Assembly (NCBI GenBank): GCA_020630245.1
Contig: JAHDBZ010000003.1
Span: 24,997 to 35,721, forward strand
Length of the DNA: 10,725 nt
From: Candidatus Altimarinota bacterium
GTDB taxonomy: Bacteria; Patescibacteriota; Gracilibacteria; UBA4473
Reading direction: 5' to 3'
Shown: positions 1-6,726 of the stretch, piece after piece
Layout: each line of letters opens with the position of its first letter
Position numbering within the stretch: position 1 is the first letter of the stretch
The notes under the pieces: generated by a model
The model's database searches: none
Told to the model about the DNA's origin: nothing
What the model saw: only the letters and a program-made list of their open reading frames with translations
Position numbers and translations under genes: made by a program

Positions 1-94
1 AGCCATTTATCACGAAGACTGTCGATAGTGTATTGCATTTGCGGGTTTTACTTTACTGATTATTTCTAATGATTTCCGCAAAAATGCCAAGGCA

Positions 95-934
95 ATGCAC
101 TTAAACATCACGACAATTTACCGTAATATCGAAAAAAATATGGAAACAAAAATCCTGACCACTCCTGAAGTTGTTCCGAGAATAAGCTCTCCTCGCCCTC
201 GCTTTCAAATAATTAGGCTGTCAGTCGGGGCGGGCTTGATTATGGCTGGTTGTCAGACAACCAAGCCGGCACCGGTGAGTTACCCATCAAAACCAACTCC
301 TGCGGTAAATTCTCAACCGGCTACCAAGGAAGTATCCATTGCAAGTCTACCACCGGCTATTCCAACAACGCCTTATCAACCCGCCTGCGATGTAGATGTC
401 CCTAACAATCGTCCAAACTGGGAAGTATTGTGGCAGCACTTTCCAAAACTCAAAACGCCCAAAGAAGTGTTTGATATGGTAGGCGGAAAGGTGGCAATTA
501 ATGGAAACCTGCCCAAGGATCAAGGTCGATGGGAAAATGCTTGTGTTGTAAGGCTCAATTATTCATTACATAAAGCAGGGATACATCCTTGGCCCGTTAG
601 GAAAAAGACCGTTAGTGGTCAAAACAATGAGCAATACTATTATCGAGTCGCTGATTTCAAACAATACATTGAAAAGATTTGGGGACCGCCAGACATTACT
701 CTGCAAAACTCCATTAACTATCGCGAAAAAATAGGATCCCAGCCAAGTCTTATAATCATGGATTATAACTACAACGATGGCGGAGCCTCTGGTCACGTAA
801 CACTCTGGGATGGTCTAGATACTGTCGACCCAGCTGATGTTGGGGGAACAATTGAGGTTTGGCATCTACCATGTGCAAACATACAAGATAAAGATCCTTC
901 TCCGCCTGCGTCGGATCAGGATAAGTTCGACTAG
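95..934 (+). CDS. Putative lipoprotein with Tae4-like peptidoglycan amidase domain
   Basis: Seen: a basic N-terminus, a short hydrophobic stretch (about residues 42-52) and a lipobox-like I-M-A-G-C ending at Cys53; a Pro/Thr/Ser-rich linker (about 55-97); then a globular domain (about 105-260). The domain has NACVVRLNYSL with Cys150, YYYRVADFKQYI, and SGHVTLWDG with His234, followed by Asp245. Known: Tae4 effectors (papain-like NlpC/P60-type fold) cleave the gamma-D-Glu to meso-DAP bond using a Cys-His-Asp triad. The order and spacing here (84 residues Cys to His, 11 His to Asp) match what I recall for Salmonella Tae4 (Cys44, His126, Asp137). Inferred: a surface-anchored peptidoglycan hydrolase. 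Cys98 and Cys260 flank the domain and could form a disulphide. No Shine-Dalgarno sequence decides the start; ATG 140 (residue 16) is an equally good start and gives a shorter signal peptide. The family call is strong; lipid attachment is moderate. Confidence 0.8.
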   Translation: MHLNITTIYRNIEKNMETKILTTPEVVPRISSPRPRFQIIRLSVGAGLIMAGCQTTKPAPVSYPSKPTPAVNSQPATKEVSIASLPPAIPTTPYQPACDVDVPNNRPNWEVLWQHFPKLKTPKEVFDMVGGKVAINGNLPKDQGRWENACVVRLNYSLHKAGIHPWPVRKKTVSGQNNEQYYYRVADFKQYIEKIWGPPDITLQNSINYREKIGSQPSLIIMDYNYNDGGASGHVTLWDGLDTVDPADVGGTIEVWHLPCANIQDKDPSPPASDQDKFD

Positions 935-940
935 CGCCTC

Positions 941-960
941 GTAAACTCGTCGAGTCTTAC
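941..960. terminator. Weak bidirectional hairpin between convergent genes
   Basis: The 26-bp gap between the stop of the Tae4-like gene and the stop of khpB contains GTAAACTC-GTC-GAGTCTTAC, an imperfect inverted repeat with one bulged C. Its position between two convergent stops suits a shared terminator, but there is no clear U-run on either strand, so this is a weak call. Confidence 0.25.
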
Positions 961-1410
961 TTACTTGTAAAAAACTCGCACCGCGCGGGCTCGTCCTTCG
1001 CCTACAGAATCGGTGGCTAGTTCTGGAAAGTTATTAACCACCCAGAGATGCACTACTCGTCGGAAGTACGGTGTCATTGGCGGAAGCTTGATCTCAGAAA
1101 GATTGCGTTCTTTCATCATGTCGATGAATTTCTGCGCTTTTTGCGTCATGCGGTCTTCTTGGTCCTTGCGATAATTATCGACATCAACGGTGACGAATAA
1201 ATTTTCTTGATTCTGCGCGTAGAGCATATTCTTGAGGAGCGTTTGAATCGCACTGAGCGTTTCTCCGTTTTTCCCAATTAAGCGCGCCGGGGTGGCACAT
1301 TCGATATTGGCTCGGTAGTGACCGTTATCTTCACTAATCGTGACGCAGTCGTACTCCGTACCAAACTTATCCAAAAGGAGTTTGAGCGCTTTCTGTATGA
1401 TCGTTTCCAT
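961..1410 (-). CDS. khpB: KhpB/Jag-type RNA-binding protein (KH + R3H)
   Basis: A 149-residue cytoplasmic RNA-binding protein. Seen: a KH domain (about residues 20-80) with the nucleic-acid-binding loop GKNG at 46-49 inside ARLIGKNGETLSAIQTLL, followed by an R3H domain (about 85-149) with the Arg117-x3-His121 signature and the ending EGRARAVRVFYK typical of Jag proteins. The N-terminal Jag_N domain of Firmicutes homologues is absent, so this is a short form. Known: KhpB pairs with KhpA to bind many transcripts and affects cell division and envelope synthesis in Gram-positives. In many genomes it sits beside yidC, rnpA and rpmH; here it stands alone, convergent with the Tae4-like gene and divergent from the peptidase gene. 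No Shine-Dalgarno sequence precedes ATG 1410. Confidence 0.9.
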   Translation of the reverse strand: METIIQKALKLLLDKFGTEYDCVTISEDNGHYRANIECATPARLIGKNGETLSAIQTLLKNMLYAQNQENLFVTVDVDNYRKDQEDRMTQKAQKFIDMMKERNLSEIKLPPMTPYFRRVVHLWVVNNFPELATDSVGEGRARAVRVFYK

Positions 1411-1425
1411 GTGAGGGGTGCAAAA

Positions 1426-1457
1426 GTTTCAATGCGCTTCGGAAGCGCCTACGAAAC
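1426..1457. other. Nested hairpin in khpB leader / intergenic region
   Basis: The 100-bp gap between khpB and the peptidase gene holds an inverted repeat GCGCTTC-g-GAAGCGC (1434-1448) nested in a second pair GTTTC (1426-1430) and GAAAC (1453-1457), with small asymmetric internal loops. In RNA the central stem would be GCGCUU-CGG-AAGCGC. It lies about 16 bp upstream of the khpB start and could form in the khpB 5' leader. No U-run follows on either strand, so it is not a standard terminator. The rest of the gap (1458-1505) is strongly AT-rich and probably carries promoters, but no convincing -35/-10 pair stands out. Confidence 0.35.
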
Positions 1458-1505
1458 AATATTAAACATATTTTATTAAAATCCAAAACCCAAATGTTAA
1501 ATTTT

Positions 1506-1514
1506 AAAAGGTGG
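1506..1514 (+). promoter_or_regulatory. Possible Shine-Dalgarno site of the M24 peptidase gene
   Basis: AAAAGGTGG resembles a Shine-Dalgarno sequence and overlaps the GTG at 1511. If it is a ribosome binding site, it would serve the in-frame TTG at 1523 (8 bases downstream), making the protein start LDFAFLNLD. The in-frame ATG at 1559, where the usual N-terminal domain of the family would begin, has no such site. Confidence 0.4.
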
Positions 1515-2629
1515 AAATTTCTTTGGATTTTGCATTTTTAAATCTAGATTTAACCTTGATGCTACAGGACTGGTTTCAAAAAAATTCCGAATTTGACTAT
1601 TTTCTCGTATCCAAGACTGAAAATATCTATTACTTCAGTCAGTTTTGGGGTAGCTTTGGGTGGTTGCTCATATCCAAGGATGGCAAAAAAACGCTCATTA
1701 CTGATGGCCGCTACGCTGAAACCGCGCAACGTTTAGACTGCGCTTTTCGGTTATTTAACGCTGATTTCACCGCAAAATTTGGTAAAAGTATAACGAGAAA
1801 AGTCGCCTGCGAAGAATCACTCACCCTCGGGAGTCTGGAAAAGCTAAAAAAATACTTTCCAAAAGCTGACTTTGCACCACAAAAAAACATCATCGAGACC
1901 CTGCGACGCGTTAAGAATGACACCGAAATAGGCGCTATTGAGGCAGCACAAGACCATGTTGATAACGTTTTGCTCCCGTTTTTAAAAGTGCATCTCAAAG
2001 CTGGCATCACAGAACAATCTTTAAATTTTAAGCTACAGCAAGTACTGCAATCCGAAGGAAAATTTGGCCTGAGTTTTCCAAGTATCATAGCCTTTGGCGA
2101 GAATAGCAGTCGACCACACCACGTATCGGGTGAACGCAGACTGAGACTGGGAGACAATATACTCATCGACTGTGGGACGACCCATAATCATTACTGTTCT
2201 GATATGACACGGAACTTTGTATTTGGAGAATCCAGTGCCAAATATATAGCTAAATATGAAATGCTACTCACGGCGCAGCAAGCTACGAATGCAAAAATAA
2301 CCGCTGGGGCCAGCAGCCAAGCCGTTGACCAATTTTGCAGAGACGCACTTGGACCAGAAGCGCCATATTTCACACACTCGCTGGGGCATGGTGTCGGTCT
2401 TGAGATCCATGAACTCCCAAATCTTTCTCAACGCAGTGATTTTACCTTGCAAACCAATGAAGTCGTGACGAATGAACCGGGACTTTATTATCCCGGTGAA
2501 TTTGGGATCCGGATCGAAGATCTCGTTTTAGTAACTGACGACCACCCCCGAATCCTAAGTCGTTTTCCTAAAGATTTATTAAGTTTTAGTGAAGACGGAC
2601 ACGTGCAAATTTTGGTCAAAGCGGCATAG
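1511..2629 (+). CDS. pepP: M24 family metallopeptidase, Xaa-Pro aminopeptidase
   Basis: A cytoplasmic peptidase expected to remove an N-terminal residue preceding proline. Seen: a creatinase-type N-terminal domain (about residues 17-125; NIYYFSQFWGSFGWLLISKDG, then TDGRYAETA) and a pita-bread catalytic domain (about 130-370). All five metal ligands of the M24 family are present: Asp220 (LIDCG), Asp231 (SDMTR), His293 (SLGHGVGLEIHE), Glu322 (TNEPGLY) and Glu336 (IRIED). The length of about 360-370 residues is normal for bacterial PepP/PepQ-like enzymes. The start is uncertain: GTG 1511, TTG 1523 and ATG 1559 are all in frame. dprA follows after 8 bases, so the two are probably co-transcribed. 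Substrate preference (PepP versus PepQ or a generic M24 enzyme) cannot be set from sequence alone. Confidence 0.9.
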   Translation: MEISLDFAFLNLDLTLMLQDWFQKNSEFDYFLVSKTENIYYFSQFWGSFGWLLISKDGKKTLITDGRYAETAQRLDCAFRLFNADFTAKFGKSITRKVACEESLTLGSLEKLKKYFPKADFAPQKNIIETLRRVKNDTEIGAIEAAQDHVDNVLLPFLKVHLKAGITEQSLNFKLQQVLQSEGKFGLSFPSIIAFGENSSRPHHVSGERRLRLGDNILIDCGTTHNHYCSDMTRNFVFGESSAKYIAKYEMLLTAQQATNAKITAGASSQAVDQFCRDALGPEAPYFTHSLGHGVGLEIHELPNLSQRSDFTLQTNEVVTNEPGLYYPGEFGIRIEDLVLVTDDHPRILSRFPKDLLSFSEDGHVQILVKAA

Positions 2630-2637
2630 TCCGTGCC

Positions 2638-3717
2638 ATGAAAAAATACCTCCTTGGACTACACCGTGGCCTCCGCCTAACCTATCCGCGCTACCGCGCG
2701 CTGCAGGGATTTTTTGACAATGACTGGCAAGCGGCCTATCAAGCCAATATTAATGACTGGATCGAAGCTGGCATTGATAAAAAAGGCATTGAGAAATGGT
2801 TCTCACAGCGTCAAAAAATAAACCCAGACCAAGAAATCAAACGCATTGAAGACCTGCAGGTCGAAATACTAACCTACGATGACCCAAATTTTCCAGTCCC
2901 GCTACAACACATCTCCAACCCACCGGTAATACTTCTCGTGCGAGGCGCTTTAGAAGACTCTGATTGGCCGAGCTTATCAGTTGTCGGATCGCGCCGTATG
3001 ACGACTTACGGTCAACGAGCGGCTGAAAAAATACTCACTCCTATCGCTCAGCAAGGCATCACCATCGTCTCCGGCCTAGCTTATGGAGTCGACACCCTGG
3101 CGCATCAAATCGCACTGCAGAACGATGCGCGTACTATTGCGGTACTGGGAAACGGCATCGACGAAATATACCCCAAGCAAAACCAGAATCTCGCTAAAAA
3201 AATTATCGAAAACGGTGCCATCATTTCTGAATTTTTGCCGGGCACGGAAGCTCGACCAGAATACTTCCCCGTGCGCAATCGTATCGTCGCCGGACTCAGC
3301 CAGGGAACGTTAATCATTGAAGCAGCTGCCAAATCGGGAAGTCTGATCACGGCCCAATATGCGATGGATTTTGGGCGTGAAGTCTTTGCCGTTCCAGGAG
3401 AGATATTTCATCATCAGGCTGCCGGAACCAATCAACTCATCAGCGATGGGGCGCACCTGGCCCAGAACGGACAGAGCATCCTCGATGCGATGGGAATTAA
3501 GGCGCAGAAAATCCCTAAGTTGCAAATAAAACTACCCGAGACCGGCATCGAACATGATATCCTTCAGCATCTCAAAACGGGCCAAGCACGCCATATCGAT
3601 GAAGTGATTCGTGATTGTGGTTTTCCTGGCACCACAGTGAGTAGTCACCTAACGCTTATGGAGATGAAGGGCTGGATCCAGCATTTGGGCGGACAGAGGT
3701 ATGTGCGAAGGGTTTAA
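2638..3717 (+). CDS. dprA: DNA-processing protein DprA
   Basis: A single-stranded-DNA-binding RecA loader used in natural transformation. Seen: an N-terminal helical SAM-like region (about residues 1-70), the Rossmann-like DNA-binding core (about 80-285) and a C-terminal winged-helix DML1-like domain (about 300-359). Core signatures are VVGSRR (115-120), SGLAYGVD (145-152), FPVRNRIVAGLS (210-221) and EAAAKSGSLITAQYA (from 228). The length of 359 is typical for a full three-domain DprA. ATG 2638 follows the peptidase stop by 8 bases without a Shine-Dalgarno sequence, suggesting translational coupling. DprA is widespread in CPR genomes, where uptake of external DNA is thought to supply nucleotides and genes. 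Confidence 0.96.
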   Translation: MKKYLLGLHRGLRLTYPRYRALQGFFDNDWQAAYQANINDWIEAGIDKKGIEKWFSQRQKINPDQEIKRIEDLQVEILTYDDPNFPVPLQHISNPPVILLVRGALEDSDWPSLSVVGSRRMTTYGQRAAEKILTPIAQQGITIVSGLAYGVDTLAHQIALQNDARTIAVLGNGIDEIYPKQNQNLAKKIIENGAIISEFLPGTEARPEYFPVRNRIVAGLSQGTLIIEAAAKSGSLITAQYAMDFGREVFAVPGEIFHHQAAGTNQLISDGAHLAQNGQSILDAMGIKAQKIPKLQIKLPETGIEHDILQHLKTGQARHIDEVIRDCGFPGTTVSSHLTLMEMKGWIQHLGGQRYVRRV

Positions 3718-3772
3718 GTTTGCGCAATTATTAATTTGATTTAATTTATCCTTTTTGTAGTTTTGAATCAAT

Positions 3773-5266
3773 ATGGAAGGTGCCTTCTTAGATCAAGAAT
3801 ATGTTTTGCATGGGAATTTACGCCCGATGCTTCGCAAATCTCGTCTGCTACAAATCAAGGATCATTTTTCACAGATGTACCGCATGCTGGATTTGCCAGA
3901 AAAAAAAGAGCGTCGATTCTTTGAATATCTTTGGAAGTCTTACATCACGGTAAAATCTGACCAAGCCGATTCTTTTGGTGATCAATATAGAAAAGTCCCA
4001 CTCGAAGATTTTACAGCACACTGTGAAGACTATTTTGCCAGTTTGGACACAGAAACAATGACAATGCGCCAACTACGCATTTGTGAATTTGATTTTGACA
4101 CTCGATTCTTGCACAGTTTTCCGGAACTCAAAGAATCTGCAAAGAAAAATTTTTTAGTCGTAAAAATTTCTAGTCCGAGAAAAACTACACCTGGAGACCG
4201 AATAAAATTTGAAAATATGCTGCATCAATCTTCGTGGAATCGCGATAATCTGATTTTTTTGCAGGAAAATTTAGATCATTACTATTCTCCGTCAATAACC
4301 TCTGAACTGCTGCTCAAGATATTGGATGCTCTAGAGATTCATGACAGTCGGTTGCCCGTTAGGCACCCAGATCGACTACTAAAATTTGACGTTTTTCGTC
4401 AATACGATGAAACATTATCCATCCTCGAAGCCTTTGGATTGGATAAAGAAAGTATTGAGTGTTTTATCTCTTTATTAAAACTTATTAGCCCTCACACAAA
4501 AGGATCTTTTAGGCATAATGAAACGGCTCGATATACAGAAGAGGAATCCAATGAACCAAGTGTTAATCACTATCTAAGAGTCGTAGATCTTTCTTTTATT
4601 AATTTTGATAATTTGCGGCTGAATTTTTTTAAAAATTCAACCATGCAACATGTTTTGAATCTGTTGGAAAATGACACTCATGGCTGGAGAAATTTTGCGA
4701 TTATTGCGCTTCTCCATGACATTATAGAAGACGGTCTCATTGATTCGGGTACTCTGCACAACTATCTACTAATGTCCGGAATTGATGAAAAATCTGCAGA
4801 TTACATCATGGAATCTCTGCAAGTTTTAAATTTCAAAAAGAAGCTTCCTGAGGATGAATTGCAACCGGGAGAAGATCTCAGTTATGAAAAGGCTATGATG
4901 CGATTATATCGTCCAAATCGGGAGATGCTTCGCTGTATCAAGTCTCTAGGAGATGGACAACAGGATAATTGTTCTCTTAATCAAAAAGCATACAATAATG
5001 GTAATATAGGCGAAAAACACCGCACAAAAATGCAGATAAAAGGAGCTCTTAATTCTGAATTTATTGAAGCCTGGAAAGCACTTCCAAAAGAAATTACAGA
5101 ACGCATGCAGGTAAATGACTACAAAAGAAAGTTACATCCTTTTTTTGAAACCTTTTATGCATATGTTGAAGAAAGATCAACAAAGATAAATCAAGTTACA
5201 CAAGACACCGCAGACAGCATTTTTAACAAATTACACAAAAAATTTACGGTAGAAAACTTCGCCTAA
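3773..5266 (+). CDS. Unknown protein with C-terminal SpoT-like HD domain
   Basis: I do not recognise the whole protein (497 residues). Seen: no signal peptide or membrane segment; a charged N-terminal half (about 1-280) with no motif I can name; then an HD-type metal-hydrolase pattern with His293, ALLHDIIEDG (His315-Asp316, Glu319-Asp320) and a late IKSLGDGQQDN (Asp394/Asp398). Known: Rel/SpoT hydrolase domains use H, HD, ED and a distal D, with the ED pair two residues after HD as here; the distal motif usually reads like KLADRLHN. Inferred: a metal-dependent phosphohydrolase, perhaps on a nucleotide; substrate unknown. No synthetase or TGS domain is visible. The gene is clearly more AT-rich than its neighbours. 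Its TAA overlaps the stop of the convergent phosphomutase gene by 4 bases. A weak promoter (TTGATT 3736, TAGTTT 3758) would start RNA close to the ATG; there is no Shine-Dalgarno sequence. Confidence 0.75.
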   Translation: MEGAFLDQEYVLHGNLRPMLRKSRLLQIKDHFSQMYRMLDLPEKKERRFFEYLWKSYITVKSDQADSFGDQYRKVPLEDFTAHCEDYFASLDTETMTMRQLRICEFDFDTRFLHSFPELKESAKKNFLVVKISSPRKTTPGDRIKFENMLHQSSWNRDNLIFLQENLDHYYSPSITSELLLKILDALEIHDSRLPVRHPDRLLKFDVFRQYDETLSILEAFGLDKESIECFISLLKLISPHTKGSFRHNETARYTEEESNEPSVNHYLRVVDLSFINFDNLRLNFFKNSTMQHVLNLLENDTHGWRNFAIIALLHDIIEDGLIDSGTLHNYLLMSGIDEKSADYIMESLQVLNFKKKLPEDELQPGEDLSYEKAMMRLYRPNREMLRCIKSLGDGQQDNCSLNQKAYNNGNIGEKHRTKMQIKGALNSEFIEAWKALPKEITERMQVNDYKRKLHPFFETFYAYVEERSTKINQVTQDTADSIFNKLHKKFTVENFA

Positions 5267-6642
5267 AGGTCGCTTTCTAGAATCGGCAAAATAATTTTTT
5301 TCTTATCCTCTAAACTCCCTTCATCCCGCGCTTCAATCCGCACGGCAATTTTTGGTGAAGTATTGGAACAACGAATGATCGCCCACTCGTTATTGCCAAA
5401 ATCTAAACGAATCCCGTCCAGCGTAATGGCGTTTGGGAATTCTTTTTGTAGCTCGGTCACGACTTTTTTAAGGATCTGAAATTTTTCTTCATCTGGGGCG
5501 TAAAATTTCTCGGAAAACTCCACCATGTCGGGCCAACCCGTTGTCACATCCGCCAGGTAATCTGGATTATGTTCTACTGCTGCCAAAAATCGTAACGTAG
5601 CCAGTCCTGCATCATCATGACCATAGAAATTTTCCCCAAACATAAAGTGGCCAGATTGCTCTCCGCCGAGCTTGGCGTTGTGTTTGTGCATCGCTTGTTC
5701 GATGTGTGAGTGTCCGGTCTTGTCCATGATGACGTTCGCCCCTAGGGCTTCTAATTTTTCTATTAAGGCCTGAGAGATCATCGCATCGACAATAATAGTT
5801 TCTCCAGGATTTCGCAGGAGGAAGTCCGCTCCGAGAATATAGAAAATCTGATCAGCGTTTAGGGCTGTCCCATCAGACAAAATCACTCCCATGCGATCAC
5901 CATCCCCGTCATAGACAAACCCAAAATCAGCTCCCTTTTCCGTCACCAAAGCTTGAGCTTCTACCAGATTCGCCGCTCTCTCTGGATCTGGTTGGTGATT
6001 TGGGAAGGTAGTATTGAGATCACAATAAAGTTCGATTACTTCGTGACCGAAGCTTCTGCACAATTCTGGATAGAATTGCCCCGCCACGCCATTCCCAGCG
6101 TCTAGGACGATTTTTTTACTAATTTGATCGGCTGTAATGCGCTTTATTTTTTCTTTATAGGCTGGGTAAAAATCTTTGACTTCGCAGGCGTTTTTACACT
6201 CTCCTGGAACATTGGCCAAACGACAATCATGACAAAAACTCAGTTCTCGAATACGTTGGATTTCTTCGCCCGCAACAGATCCGCGACGGTCCGTGAGTTT
6301 GATACCATTGTCTTTCGCGGGATTGTGCGAAGCTGAGATTTGCATGGCAGCATCAAAGTCCCCTTCGTGAAATGCAAAATAGTTAACCGGCGTCGGCAGT
6401 GTTCCTCCCCAAGTCACCGTGCAACCTGCTGCTTTGAGACCAGAAATCACGGCTGGAAAAAGCTCTGGCATTGATTGCCGACCATCTCCGGAGACAAACA
6501 CTCGCGGTTTTTCGAGATTAAACTTTTCCCGTAGGTATTGGCCAAAACCATGGGCTATAGCGAGAAATCCATCTTCATCAAAATCCACAAAGGCTTCCCC
6601 TCGGATATCATAAGCGCGGAATATTTTTGGTTCGAGAATCAT
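5263..6642 (-). CDS. manB: Phosphomannomutase/phosphoglucomutase
   Basis: An alpha-D-phosphohexomutase interconverting hexose 6- and 1-phosphates for nucleotide-sugar and envelope-glycan synthesis. All four signatures of the family are present: phosphoserine loop SASHNP (103-108, catalytic Ser105), metal-binding DGDGDR (245-250), sugar-specificity loop GGEQSGH (326-332) and phosphate-binding RCSNTSPK (424-431). The GEQSGH loop and length of 459 suit the bacterial PMM/PGM (AlgC-like) branch; preference between mannose and glucose is not decidable here. Odd: a four-cysteine cluster at 137-153 (C-x2-C-x8-C-x3-C) between domains 1 and 2, which looks like a metal-binding insertion. No Shine-Dalgarno sequence precedes ATG 6642; the leader is filled by a heptad repeat array. 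A TGCCATAAT element on the minus strand (6715-6707) is a possible extended -10. Confidence 0.93.
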   Translation of the reverse strand: MILEPKIFRAYDIRGEAFVDFDEDGFLAIAHGFGQYLREKFNLEKPRVFVSGDGRQSMPELFPAVISGLKAAGCTVTWGGTLPTPVNYFAFHEGDFDAAMQISASHNPAKDNGIKLTDRRGSVAGEEIQRIRELSFCHDCRLANVPGECKNACEVKDFYPAYKEKIKRITADQISKKIVLDAGNGVAGQFYPELCRSFGHEVIELYCDLNTTFPNHQPDPERAANLVEAQALVTEKGADFGFVYDGDGDRMGVILSDGTALNADQIFYILGADFLLRNPGETIIVDAMISQALIEKLEALGANVIMDKTGHSHIEQAMHKHNAKLGGEQSGHFMFGENFYGHDDAGLATLRFLAAVEHNPDYLADVTTGWPDMVEFSEKFYAPDEEKFQILKKVVTELQKEFPNAITLDGIRLDFGNNEWAIIRCSNTSPKIAVRIEARDEGSLEDKKKIILPILESDL

Positions 6643-6685
6643 TGGTAAGGTGGTAAGTAGCCAGTGGTAAGTGGTATGTACTCAC
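6643..6685 (+). repeat. Degenerate 7-bp repeat array, left copy
   Basis: Six adjacent heptads with one extra G at 6650: TGGTAAG (6643), TGGTAAG (6651), TAGCCAG (6658), TGGTAAG (6665), TGGTATG (6672) and TACTCAC (6679). The array fills the space between the divergent phosphomutase and DUF4012-like genes and has an inverted counterpart at 8300-8334. Confidence 0.75.
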
Positions 6686-6726
6686 CGCCAGTTGTAATTT
6701 GGCGCAATTATGGCAGACTGCGGTGG

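Noticed and set aside
1..94. Possible 3' ends of an upstream gene (frame 1 open to TAA at 67, frame 3 open to TGA at 57)
   Set aside because: Too short to carry any recognisable motif; neither frame is favoured.
1711..2166. 151-codon minus-strand open frame inside the M24 peptidase gene
   Set aside because: Ser/Arg/Lys-rich shadow translation opposite a gene with intact catalytic residues.
3722..6711. Shared 10-mer GCGCAATTAT upstream of the HD gene (3722) and the DUF4012-like gene (6702)
   Set aside because: Many 10-mer pairs are expected by chance in a window this size, and the two sites lie at different distances from the starts.
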